Of a DNA stretch of 64,000 bases, positions 56,961 through 64,000 are shown piece by piece (the stretch's first letter is position 1; the number at the start of each line of letters is the position of its first letter). The stretch spans positions 434,001 to 498,000 of the forward strand of contig JAUICM010000004.1 of assembly GCA_030427885.1 (NCBI GenBank). Reading direction: 5' to 3'. The stretch is from Rhodothermia bacterium (lineage in GTDB: Bacteria > Bacteroidota > Rhodothermia > Balneolales > Balneolaceae). Under the pieces are notes generated by a model, which was not told the DNA's origin, did no database searches, and saw only the letters and a list, made by a program, of their open reading frames with translations. The position numbers and the translations under genes were made by a program.

Positions 56961-57472
56961 AGTACATTTTATTACTTCGACATGCTAAATCAAGCTGGAG
57001 TGATCCCGGACTTGATGACTTCGACCGACCTTTAGCCGGTCGCGGGCTGAAAGATGCACCCAGAATGGGGAAGTATCTCAGAAAGGCAGGGTATAAACCA
57101 GATTATATAGTTTCTTCACCTGCGGAAAGAGCTAGGCAAACCAGTTTGTTGGCTGTGGAGGCCATGAAAATGGACGAATCAGTAATCAAGTGGGATAGTG
57201 ATCTTTATTTCGAATCTGCCATGAAGTATGTGAAAGCGATCCGGAATGCCCCTGAAAAAGCCGAAACAGTGATGGTTGTGGGGCATAATCCATTAATGGA
57301 AGCCACGGCAACAGCCCTGAGTGGTGGTAAGGAAAGAACAGCGTTCAGAATTCCCACAGCGGGTTTGGTATGTCTTGAGAGTTATGCTGATCGCTGGGAC
57401 CAGATCGCACCGGGAACCTGTCAGGTAAAATGGATGATGATCCCCAAAGTATTAAAAGAGATCATTGACTGA
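56957..57472 (+). CDS. SixA-type histidine phosphatase
   Basis: A 171-residue protein with the phosphoglycerate-mutase-like fold: the catalytic RHA motif is in LLLRHAKSSWSDPGLDDFDR, and the second His is in MVVGHNPLMEA. The family dephosphorylates phosphohistidine in phosphorelays (ArcB in E. coli) or in the nitrogen phosphotransferase system. It overlaps the MATE gene by 4 bases and converges with the S46-like gene (11-base overlap). The target is unknown. Confidence 0.88.
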   Translation: MKYILLLRHAKSSWSDPGLDDFDRPLAGRGLKDAPRMGKYLRKAGYKPDYIVSSPAERARQTSLLAVEAMKMDESVIKWDSDLYFESAMKYVKAIRNAPEKAETVMVVGHNPLMEATATALSGGKERTAFRIPTAGLVCLESYADRWDQIAPGTCQVKWMMIPKVLKEIID

Positions 57473-59414
57473 TCTGTATGGATTGGATCTCATTCAAAAG
57501 TGATTGGTGATTTGGGTACTTTTTTAGTGCATCAAAAAATGCAGAAGGCCTCACGGCATTAACAAAGGAATGTTCTTTGGTGTAATAATAATTTCCATAA
57601 ATGGATGTATTGATCTCGTCTCCAACAAGACCTACGATATCACCATCTGAATTTAGAATTAAACTTCCCTGAGCCCTTCCGGAAAAATCATTACTTGTTT
57701 TGATAATAGTGGAATCAACCTCGATCAGACTTCCTTTGTTGTAGCGAAGTGTAATGTTGCCATCTGGTTGGATAGTGCCGATAGAATCTGCTTCTAATTG
57801 TAAGCGGGTATATATTTGCTGGGCAGGTCTTTCATATTGAGAAAATCTCGAAAAATTTTGCAGAGCCATTTCCTGAGAAAAAAGAATCTCATCCAGAATA
57901 GAGAACAACAGATCAGAATTAGGGTCACCGTTAGTGATCAGAGATGCAAGGCTGTCGGAACTAAACAAAGCCGAGTTTCGAAAGTCCGTGAGAATTTCAT
58001 CAGGTATCGTTTTTGATGAATCAGAATCAAACACCAGGTATAAAGTAAGTGGTTTTTGATTTTCGGGCATTGACTGCATCAGTTTCAAGGACTTCACAAA
58101 TACTTCTAACTCATTCTCAATATCAATTGAGGATAATATTTTTCTATGATTAGCTACAAGGGAGTTTAAATCTATCGGGCCATTATTATCATTTATGAAA
58201 GTTCTAACCGGTTGAGCCAGATCATCCAGGGAACTGATGTTCAGGAAATAAGATGAAGCATAAAAAATATCTGCGGTTTGTAATGCCAGATCATAAGCCT
58301 CATTTAGGTAATAATAGATATTATTGTATTTCAGAATTCTGCTTGTATCTCGTTTTATCCAGGATATTAATTCCAGATCATCTGATTTCTTTTTATCAAT
58401 CAGGTCATTTCTATTAATGACCTCAGTTATTTTATCAAAAAGAAGTACGTTTTGGGCAAGATTAACTCTGCCGGCCAGTGAGGTTTGGCGTAGTTCTGGA
58501 TTTTGGGAGGCTCTTTGTTCTTCCCGATCGAGAAGAATCTTTAGCATTCCAAGAGTATAAGAGTTCGTGTGATTGTGATACAGGTCGATTGCGCGTGCAG
58601 ACTCGAGGCGATAGGTTTGGGCAGGGGCGCCCAGAGCAGTAAGTGTATCTGTTTCTGCCGGCTGATCTTCGGTAAAACTAAAAAAATAGTCCGGTGAGTA
58701 AGAGGTTTTTCCAGAAGAAGTAGATTCATCGTTTCTAACATAAGCCCTGAGCAGAACAAATTTGTCAGCGATCTCTTTATAAATGGCCCGGCTATCAATG
58801 GTATTGTTTTCAGCTATCGAAATGGGTGGGCTGAAGACTAACCGTACATCTCTGATAACACGGTAAACGTTCATAACTTGTTGGTTACCAGAGTATATGT
58901 CATTAATCTCGACAAGTATATTGGGATCATTACCTGTCCGTCTTTCGATCAGCTCAGTTTTATTTCTCTCAATGGTCTGAGTGATCTGATAGTTAGTCAA
59001 CTCACTCTCAACAATATCTTTTTGAATGATATCGGTAACGTCAACCTGCTCAATAACGACCAATAAGGTAATACCCATTAGTGGCACTTCCTGTTCTTCA
59101 GATTCTGCAAGGAAGCCGTTTTCAAATATGGATGATATCCCATTAGGATCAGAAGTGATCAGGTCGATTGCAGCTGAGTAGTTTGTAACAAGAAGACCCT
59201 CTGATGATATAAATGCACCAGTACTTACAAATGAATTTCCTTTCATTATTCTCATCACTCCCAGTTTTGAATTGGGTTCCGGCAGTTCAGTTCCATCGTA
59301 TACCAAAGGCATTCCCTTTGAGTAAACAGGGTTGTCTGCTGAGGTGATTTTTATGCCTGAGGAACAGGCCCCTAACACAAGGCTAATAAACAAGAGTAAA
59401 TATTTTGAACGCAT
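57462..59414 (-). CDS. S46 peptidase-like lipoprotein, catalytic residues replaced
   Basis: A 650-residue protein with a lipobox (LVLGACSS; Cys17). The N-terminal segment GAFISSEGLLVTNYSAA and the following NGFLAESEEQEVPLMGITLL match the S46 dipeptidyl-peptidase family (DPP7/DPP11), where the first reads TNHHCAY with the catalytic His. Here Tyr79 replaces it. Near the C-terminus, SGRAQGSLILNSDGDIVGLV corresponds to GGNSGSPVLN with the catalytic Ser replaced by Gln582. The domain is therefore an apparent pseudopeptidase. The middle is helical. It probably sits on an outer membrane or inner membrane face. It is a single gene, converging with SixA. Confidence 0.78.
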   Translation of the reverse strand: MRSKYLLLFISLVLGACSSGIKITSADNPVYSKGMPLVYDGTELPEPNSKLGVMRIMKGNSFVSTGAFISSEGLLVTNYSAAIDLITSDPNGISSIFENGFLAESEEQEVPLMGITLLVVIEQVDVTDIIQKDIVESELTNYQITQTIERNKTELIERRTGNDPNILVEINDIYSGNQQVMNVYRVIRDVRLVFSPPISIAENNTIDSRAIYKEIADKFVLLRAYVRNDESTSSGKTSYSPDYFFSFTEDQPAETDTLTALGAPAQTYRLESARAIDLYHNHTNSYTLGMLKILLDREEQRASQNPELRQTSLAGRVNLAQNVLLFDKITEVINRNDLIDKKKSDDLELISWIKRDTSRILKYNNIYYYLNEAYDLALQTADIFYASSYFLNISSLDDLAQPVRTFINDNNGPIDLNSLVANHRKILSSIDIENELEVFVKSLKLMQSMPENQKPLTLYLVFDSDSSKTIPDEILTDFRNSALFSSDSLASLITNGDPNSDLLFSILDEILFSQEMALQNFSRFSQYERPAQQIYTRLQLEADSIGTIQPDGNITLRYNKGSLIEVDSTIIKTSNDFSGRAQGSLILNSDGDIVGLVGDEINTSIYGNYYYTKEHSFVNAVRPSAFFDALKKYPNHQSLLNEIQSIQISQ

Positions 59415-59503
59415 GAAAGATGATACTTAAAAGTATTCTCGGATTCTTTATATTTAAGATATTCTAAGATGAGAACTAACTCTTACAGATAAAAACACAG
59501 TTC

Positions 59504-59854
59504 ATGAACTACACACAAAATTTTTTCTTTCTCTGCAAAACCCCATTAAGCGCTGAAGGTCCTAACGATGTTGAGATTATTACCAAGGCTGACAACAGCG
59601 AGGATTTTCCAAGAGTATTCCAGGAATTTGAAGAATTACGATCACATGCATTCAATAAGGATAATATCTACAGTGTTGTTCGGGCAGACGATATTTATGA
59701 GTTGGTGAGAACTTCAAATGAAAAACATGCCAAAGAAGAAGCGTTTGAAAAAGCTCAGCCGGAAATTATTACAAATCTTCAGCATCGGGTGATGCAAGGC
59801 AAGGACGCCAACGCTAAAGCTATCCTCAAAGAGGTATACGATATCGAAGCCTGA
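59504..59854 (+). CDS. Conserved-looking small acidic protein of unknown function
   Basis: A 116-residue soluble protein, acidic and rich in Glu, Asp and Asn, not recognised. It begins MNYTQNFFFLCKTPLSAEG, and the rest is mainly helical, with KHAKEEAFEKAQPEIITNL and MQGKDANAKAILKEVYDIEA at the C-terminus. No signal peptide is visible. A strong terminator follows at 59877, so the gene is probably a monocistron. Coding support is by a clean start, its length and the terminator; function is unknown. Confidence 0.65.
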   Translation: MNYTQNFFFLCKTPLSAEGPNDVEIITKADNSEDFPRVFQEFEELRSHAFNKDNIYSVVRADDIYELVRTSNEKHAKEEAFEKAQPEIITNLQHRVMQGKDANAKAILKEVYDIEA

Positions 59855-59876
59855 GCGTGATCGATAAGATTTTTTT

Positions 59877-59902
59877 AAAGCCCGTGAAAGCGGGCTTTTT
59901 TT
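59877..59902 (+). terminator. Rho-independent terminator
   Basis: AAAGCCCG-TGAAAG-CGGGCTTTTTTT: an 8-bp stem with a 6-base loop and a T-run. It separates the small gene before it from the GH28 gene, and rules out a GH28 start at 59857 inside it. Confidence 0.9.
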
Positions 59903-59925
59903 ATAGGTATGAATGGAGTTATAAA

Positions 59926-61380
59926 ATGAATAGAATAATCCTGCTAATTATAGTTATTGGAAGTTTACCCGGTTGTAAAACAGACTCCGGATTCACCGAA
60001 AAGTATGCCCGGGACAAAGAAACAGAAGGTTGGAAAAAAGTTGATCAGATCTTAGACCGGATAAAAGTTCCTGTTTTCAGAGATCAGGATTTTGTGATCA
60101 CAGATTTCGGTGCAATTAATGATAGTCTCAGGGATAGTAATACTGCGATTAATAATGCAATTACTGAAGCACATGAAAATGGCGGAGGAAAAGTGGTGCT
60201 TCCTAAGGGTAATTACCTGAGCAATGGGCCTGTTCATTTGCTGAGCGGTGTTAACCTTCATTTTGAAGAAGGAGCATATCTTAAATTTGGAACAGACTCG
60301 GAGGATTATACTCCATTGGTAAAGGTGCGTTGGGAAGGCACGGTAGCATACAATTATTCGCCATTGATCTATGCGAACGGTCAAAAGAATATCGCATTGA
60401 CCGGGAAAGGAAGAATTAATGGGCAGTCTCTGTCATTCTGGTCCGACTGGAGAGCCGTTCAAAATCCAGACAAGGATCGTCTGAGAAAAATGGGTAATGA
60501 TACCGTGCCTGAAGAGCAGCGTGTATTTGGGAATGGATTTCTTGATCTGGACGGTGATGGAAAAGATGACGGCTATGGAGATGGTAAGCAGCATTTTCTG
60601 CGTCCCACAATGATCGAATTCTATGATTCAGAGAATATCCTGATTGAAGGGCTAACTCTGGAAAAATCTCCATTCTGGACCGTACACCCTGTATTTTGCA
60701 AGAATGTTACTATACGAGCACTTACTATTTATGGCGGATTTCTCAATGATGATGGGATCGACCCGGACTCCTGCGAAGATGTTTTGATCGAGGATAATAC
60801 CATTAAAACAGAAGATGACGCGATCTCAATAAAAGCAGGAAGAGATCAGGATGCCTGGGAAAGAGCAGGAAGTAAAAATATAATTATCCGAAATAACAGA
60901 CTGGAAAGTGGTGTGAATGCCATCTGTATTGGGTCAGAGATGTCAGGGGGTGTTCAATGGATCTTTGCCTATGGGAATTATATTGCTAACGGAGCACACG
61001 CATTGAACTTCAAATGTAACCTGGACAGAGGGGGACAGGTTCAGGATATCTATATTAAAAATAATACGGTGGAATCAACCAGCGAGGAAATGTTTATTTT
61101 CAGAATGGATTACCATGGGTATCGTGGCAACCATTATCCCACAAAGTTCAACGATTTTTATGTGAGCGATCTGAAAGTGAAAAAAGTAAATAGTGATGTA
61201 TTCCGAATCGTTGGTGTTGAAGATCAATTCATTGAAAGAATCTCATTCAGAGATATAAGAGTAGATTCATCTTTGTCTTATAAGACAATACAATATGCCA
61301 ATGATATACTGTTCAGGAATATCAGTATAGGTGATTCAGTGGTAAGCGAAACAATAAAAGTAATCGATAATCGGGATTAG
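59926..61380 (+). CDS. GH28-like polygalacturonase lipoprotein
   Basis: This 484-residue protein has a lipoprotein signal (LLIIVIGSLPGC, Cys17) and a right-handed beta-helix of glycoside hydrolase family 28, beginning FVITDFGAINDSLRDSNTAI. The catalytic Asp motifs are in NDDGIDPDSCEDVLI and EDDAISIKAGRD. The usual third motif GHG is replaced by a GSEMSGG segment, and the arginine/lysine motif appears weaker, so substrate and rate may differ from true polygalacturonases. The start is ATG 59926; an in-frame GTG at 59857 lies in the preceding terminator. Probably acts on pectin-like polymers at the cell surface. Confidence 0.83.
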   Translation: MNRIILLIIVIGSLPGCKTDSGFTEKYARDKETEGWKKVDQILDRIKVPVFRDQDFVITDFGAINDSLRDSNTAINNAITEAHENGGGKVVLPKGNYLSNGPVHLLSGVNLHFEEGAYLKFGTDSEDYTPLVKVRWEGTVAYNYSPLIYANGQKNIALTGKGRINGQSLSFWSDWRAVQNPDKDRLRKMGNDTVPEEQRVFGNGFLDLDGDGKDDGYGDGKQHFLRPTMIEFYDSENILIEGLTLEKSPFWTVHPVFCKNVTIRALTIYGGFLNDDGIDPDSCEDVLIEDNTIKTEDDAISIKAGRDQDAWERAGSKNIIIRNNRLESGVNAICIGSEMSGGVQWIFAYGNYIANGAHALNFKCNLDRGGQVQDIYIKNNTVESTSEEMFIFRMDYHGYRGNHYPTKFNDFYVSDLKVKKVNSDVFRIVGVEDQFIERISFRDIRVDSSLSYKTIQYANDILFRNISIGDSVVSETIKVIDNRD

Positions 61381-61451
61381 AGATCGGAACAATTGTGGAC
61401 AGTTCCTATTCAAAAGGGTGAATAAAGGTTAACTAAACCACATTTTTTGTT

Positions 61452-61637
61452 ATGAACGATCTACAAATAAAAGGCAATTGGAATGAAATGAAAGGTCAAT
61501 TAAAACAAAAGTATTCCAACCTTACTGATAATGACCTCACTTTTACCGAAGGTAAAGAAGATGAATTGCTTGGCAGGCTTCAAAAGAAGTTAGGCAAAGC
61601 CAAGCAGGAACTAATCGATGAAATAAATAATTTATAA
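61452..61637 (+). CDS. CsbD family stress protein
   Basis: A 61-residue protein with the CsbD pattern: IKGNWNEMKGQLKQKYSNLT, then LTFTEGKEDELLGRLQKKLG. CsbD proteins are small helical proteins induced by general stress in many bacteria, with unknown function. It is followed by a strong terminator and then mscS, so it is transcribed alone. No sigma-factor site was recognised upstream. Confidence 0.85.
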   Translation: MNDLQIKGNWNEMKGQLKQKYSNLTDNDLTFTEGKEDELLGRLQKKLGKAKQELIDEINNL

Positions 61638-61653
61638 TAGCTGACGCTATTGA

Positions 61654-61680
61654 AACCGTCTGAAAAGGCGGTTTTTTTTT
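61654..61680 (+). terminator. Rho-independent terminator after CsbD
   Basis: AACCGTC and GGCGGTT (one G-T pair) enclose TGAAAA, followed by a T-run to 61680. Confidence 0.9.
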
Positions 61681-61731
61681 ATCTGTAAATATTACTTTAC
61701 CACCATAATTATTAAGTAAACAAGGGGCCTT

Positions 61732-62550
61732 ATGGAAAATTTTGAATTTAACACAGACACTTTGATCAACTTTCTGACAACCTATGGTCCTAACGTGATC
61801 AAAGCGGTACTGGTACTGGTATTTGGACTTTGGGCCGTTAAACTTATTACTGGGCTCATTAAGAATGTGCTCAGTAAAAGCAATGTTGATCCATCGTTGC
61901 GGGGATTTCTTAGAAGCATGGTTTCCATCACCCTGAAGATCATGGTCTATATTACGGCACTGGGAATGCTAGGGGTGGAAATGACTTCGTTTGTAGCCAT
62001 ACTCGCATCAGCAGGATTGGCGGTGGGTCTGGCCTTGTCAGGCACCTTGCAAAACTTTGCAGGGGGAGTGATGATACTGCTCTTTAAACCATATAAAGTA
62101 GGAGATTTTGTGGAGGCTCAGGGATTTTCAGGAGTTGTTAAAGAGATTCAGATCTTTGTTACAATACTCACTACCCCCGATAATAAAACGGTGATCATAC
62201 CTAATGGTCCTTTAGCAACGGGTTCACTCACAAATTTTTCAACACAACCTACACGCCGGGTTGATATGGTTTTCGGAATAGGTTACGGGGATGATGTGGA
62301 TAAAGCGTATGAGGTACTGGGTAAAATGATTGCTGAGGATGAAAAGATTCTCTCTGATCCGGAGCCTTTCATGGCTTTGAAAGAACTGGCGGACAGTTCA
62401 GTAAATATCGTTGTAAGAGTTTGGGTTAATACACCTGATTACTGGGAAGTTTATTTCCGTATGAATGAAAAGGTATATAAAACATTTGATAAAGAAGGAC
62501 TTAACATTCCATTTCCACAAAGAGATATTCACGTACATCAGGTAAATTAA
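61732..62550 (+). CDS. mscS: Small-conductance mechanosensitive channel
   Basis: A 272-residue channel with the MscS fold: three N-terminal membrane segments, the pore helix with GLAVGLALSGTLQNFAGGVM, the beta domain with FKPYKVGDFVEAQGFSGVV, and the NKTVIIPNGPLATGSLTNF cytosolic part. At 272 residues it is close to E. coli MscS (286). It releases solutes on osmotic downshift. It follows CsbD, which is also a stress gene, by 94 bases, across a terminator. Confidence 0.93.
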   Translation: MENFEFNTDTLINFLTTYGPNVIKAVLVLVFGLWAVKLITGLIKNVLSKSNVDPSLRGFLRSMVSITLKIMVYITALGMLGVEMTSFVAILASAGLAVGLALSGTLQNFAGGVMILLFKPYKVGDFVEAQGFSGVVKEIQIFVTILTTPDNKTVIIPNGPLATGSLTNFSTQPTRRVDMVFGIGYGDDVDKAYEVLGKMIAEDEKILSDPEPFMALKELADSSVNIVVRVWVNTPDYWEVYFRMNEKVYKTFDKEGLNIPFPQRDIHVHQVN

Positions 62551-62674
62551 CCGGAGTGACAGGGCGTTTATTCAGTTCGGCTACGGGTTTCAGTGGCAGC
62601 CAACCAGAGTTGCTTAAACTGTCATAGTTATATTATCTTGGCGGTCTATTATGAAGGCACAAGCCGTTTAACTA

Positions 62675-64000
62675 ATGAACCAAGTGGAAAGGAAGGTAGT
62701 TGTGACTAACCTGGAGCAAGAAGAAAACACTGAAAAACCAGAACTAGAAGAAACTGAACCTGTTTCAGAAGAATCAGCGACCGAAGAAAACGTTTCAGAA
62801 ACTGAAAAAGTAGATGAAGAGGTGGTTCCTGAAGATGAATCTGAGGCAGATGTTACGGAAGAAGCTGCATCTGATAAACAGAAAGAGTCTGTTGAAGAAA
62901 CCGCGAGAGATATAGAAGAAGACGAAGCTGACACTGAAGCTGCAGAAGAAGATGAAGAAGCTGATCCGGATACCTTCTATAAAGATATAGCAGCCAAAGC
63001 TGAGGAGCTGGTAGCACAGGAAGACTGGGCATTTGTGTCGAATGAACTGGCAAATCTTGCTTTGCATGTAGGGGATGGCCCGGATGCATCAAGTGATGAG
63101 TCCAAGTCTGCTATTGCCAAATTCAATGCGCTCAGAGATGAGTTTGAGACAAAGAAGAAAGCACACTACGAAGAGCTTAATAAGAAGAAGCAAGAAAACC
63201 TCGCAGTTAAAAAAGAACTCCTCAAGGAATTTTCTGACATAGTTAACGAGGAAAAATGGACTGCTACCCGCGAAGTTGGCCAGATCAGAGGCAAATGGGA
63301 ATCTATAAAACTACTGCCACACAGTGAGATCGATAATCTGAATGAGCGTTTTGAAGCGCTGATGAAGGAGTTTGAAGATCATAAAGTAGACAGGTTGGTT
63401 AAAAAACTTCAAAAAGAAGAAGAGAACCTTACTCTGAAACTGGTTCTTCTGGAAAAGATGGACGCTCTGAATAAAAAGGTGACCGACAAAGCCGATTTCG
63501 AAGAACTCAATACAGAGTTCAATGATCTGCTGGTACAATGGCGAAAAGTAGGCCGGGTTCCTGCTGAAAAGAATCAACAGGTCTGGGATCACTACAACAA
63601 AGCCCAGGATGAATTCAGTGAGTTGCGCTTTAAGCACGATAAAGAATACAGAAAGACCATTGAGAAGGCGCTTGAGAAAAAGCAGAAACTCATAAAAGAG
63701 GCAGAAGCTCTTATTGATAATGAGGACATTGCTCAGGCAGCACGCCGGGTGAACAAGTTGCATAAAGTTTGGAAAAAAACAGGCAATCTTCCACAGAAAG
63801 AAGAGAACGAACTATGGGAGAAGTTCAAGGCTGCAACCGATGCCTTCAACGAAAGAAAGTCAGATAATATAGAAGTGCTGCGGGATCAGGAGCAGGAGAA
63901 TCTCGATGAAAAGATGAAGCTCATTGATAAAGCCGTTGCCATTCAGGAAACGGAAGATTTTGAGCAGGGCCATCAGGAAATGCAAAAACTGATGGATCAG
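62675..64000 (+). CDS. DUF349 repeat protein with an acidic N-terminus (3' end outside window)
   Basis: The frame is open from 62675 to the window end, exactly 442 codons without a stop. Residues about 1-110 are extremely acidic and low in complexity (many Glu, Asp, Ala, Thr). The remainder consists of DUF349-type helical repeats of about 75 residues with a conserved Trp (VQWRKVGRVPAEKNQQVWD, HKVWKKTGNLPQKEENELWE). The function of the family is unknown. The start could be ATG 62675 or the in-frame GTG at 62702, which has GGAAAGGAAGG just upstream. Antisense frames here are shadows. Confidence 0.85.
   Translation, partial: MNQVERKVVVTNLEQEENTEKPELEETEPVSEESATEENVSETEKVDEEVVPEDESEADVTEEAASDKQKESVEETARDIEEDEADTEAAEEDEEADPDTFYKDIAAKAEELVAQEDWAFVSNELANLALHVGDGPDASSDESKSAIAKFNALRDEFETKKKAHYEELNKKKQENLAVKKELLKEFSDIVNEEKWTATREVGQIRGKWESIKLLPHSEIDNLNERFEALMKEFEDHKVDRLVKKLQKEEENLTLKLVLLEKMDALNKKVTDKADFEELNTEFNDLLVQWRKVGRVPAEKNQQVWDHYNKAQDEFSELRFKHDKEYRKTIEKALEKKQKLIKEAEALIDNEDIAQAARRVNKLHKVWKKTGNLPQKEENELWEKFKAATDAFNERKSDNIEVLRDQEQENLDEKMKLIDKAVAIQETEDFEQGHQEMQKLMDQ

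Noticed and set aside
59857-59925. Longer GH28 reading frame starting at a GTG
   Set aside because: The extra 23 codons run through a strong terminator hairpin; the ATG at 59926 starts a clean lipoprotein signal.
63311-63763. 150-codon minus-strand frame near the window end
   Set aside because: It is antisense to the DUF349 frame, which is open for 442 codons with recognisable repeats; the antisense frame is Phe/Leu-rich as expected from a Lys/Glu-rich sense strand.

Overview
This window looks like part of the chromosome of a member of the Bacteroidota/Balneolota/Rhodothermota lineage; a Balneola- or Gracilimonas-like bacterium is my best guess. Supporting signs are a carbamoyltransferase of the Bacteroides N-succinylornithine type in the arginine operon, TAnnTTTG promoter elements before ileS and a tRNA gene, a type IX secretion C-terminal sorting domain with an NPFNPTT motif, a DksA-like protein without zinc cysteines, a DUF3822 gene next to rsmD, and very little Shine-Dalgarno use. 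Most of the window is dense housekeeping sequence. The placement is inferred from gene families only.

Layout. 1-7459 is a tightly overlapping arginine operon, argG(partial)-argC-proC-argD-argF'-argB-argE-argH, followed by bioY and a secreted DinB-like protein. 8770-10623 holds a BtuF-like protein and a flavin-dependent monooxygenase. 10620-14773 is a sulfur-handling cluster on the minus strand: an exported thiosulfate sulfurtransferase, two YeeE/YedE half-transporters and a membrane rhodanese that has lost its catalytic cysteine. It diverges from an unusual membrane-anchored AraC regulator with a cysteine/histidine metal-binding module. 14770-18010 carries a fructosamine-kinase-like gene, a TetR-fabF pair with shared operators, and a low-molecular-weight phosphatase. 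18181-23926 holds ileS-dksA-lspA converging on yajC-ribBA. 24114-32081 has a pectate-lyase-fold protein, a CNNM/CBS membrane protein and the beta-oxidation genes fadI and fadJ, with fadJ bracketed by two MITE-like repeats. tRNA-Val follows, then an AT-rich stretch with an orphan small gene, then egtB-egtD for ergothioneine.

35199-43610 is one gene for a 2803-residue secreted modular protein. It has six copies of a domain I do not recognise, interleaved with Ig-like, FN3 and FG-GAP modules, and ends in a T9SS sorting domain. After it come plsC, yraN, a GbsR-like regulator, a FmdB-like protein, a phosphofructokinase, a SulP transporter, an HxlR/NmrA divergent pair, a ParE-type toxin-antitoxin pair and aspartate aminotransferase. 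Then come coaD, rsmD, a DUF3822 gene and a pseudopilin-like gene, followed by MATE and SixA, an apparently catalytically dead S46 peptidase lipoprotein, a GH28 lipoprotein, CsbD, MscS and a DUF349 protein cut by the window end.

The most notable points are several proteins whose signature residues are replaced: a RibBA whose GTP-cyclohydrolase half lacks its zinc cysteines, a rhodanese with Ser for Cys, an S46 peptidase lacking its His and Ser, DksA and FmdB homologues without zinc sites, IleRS with a GxHH instead of HxGH signature, and an ornithine carbamoyltransferase with Ala at the acetyl/succinyl specificity position. Also notable are the repeat domain of the giant protein, the sulfur cluster with its metal-domain AraC regulator, the TetR-fabF operators, and a small family of palindromic-ended intergenic repeats. 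No CRISPR array, phage or insertion sequence with a transposase was seen.
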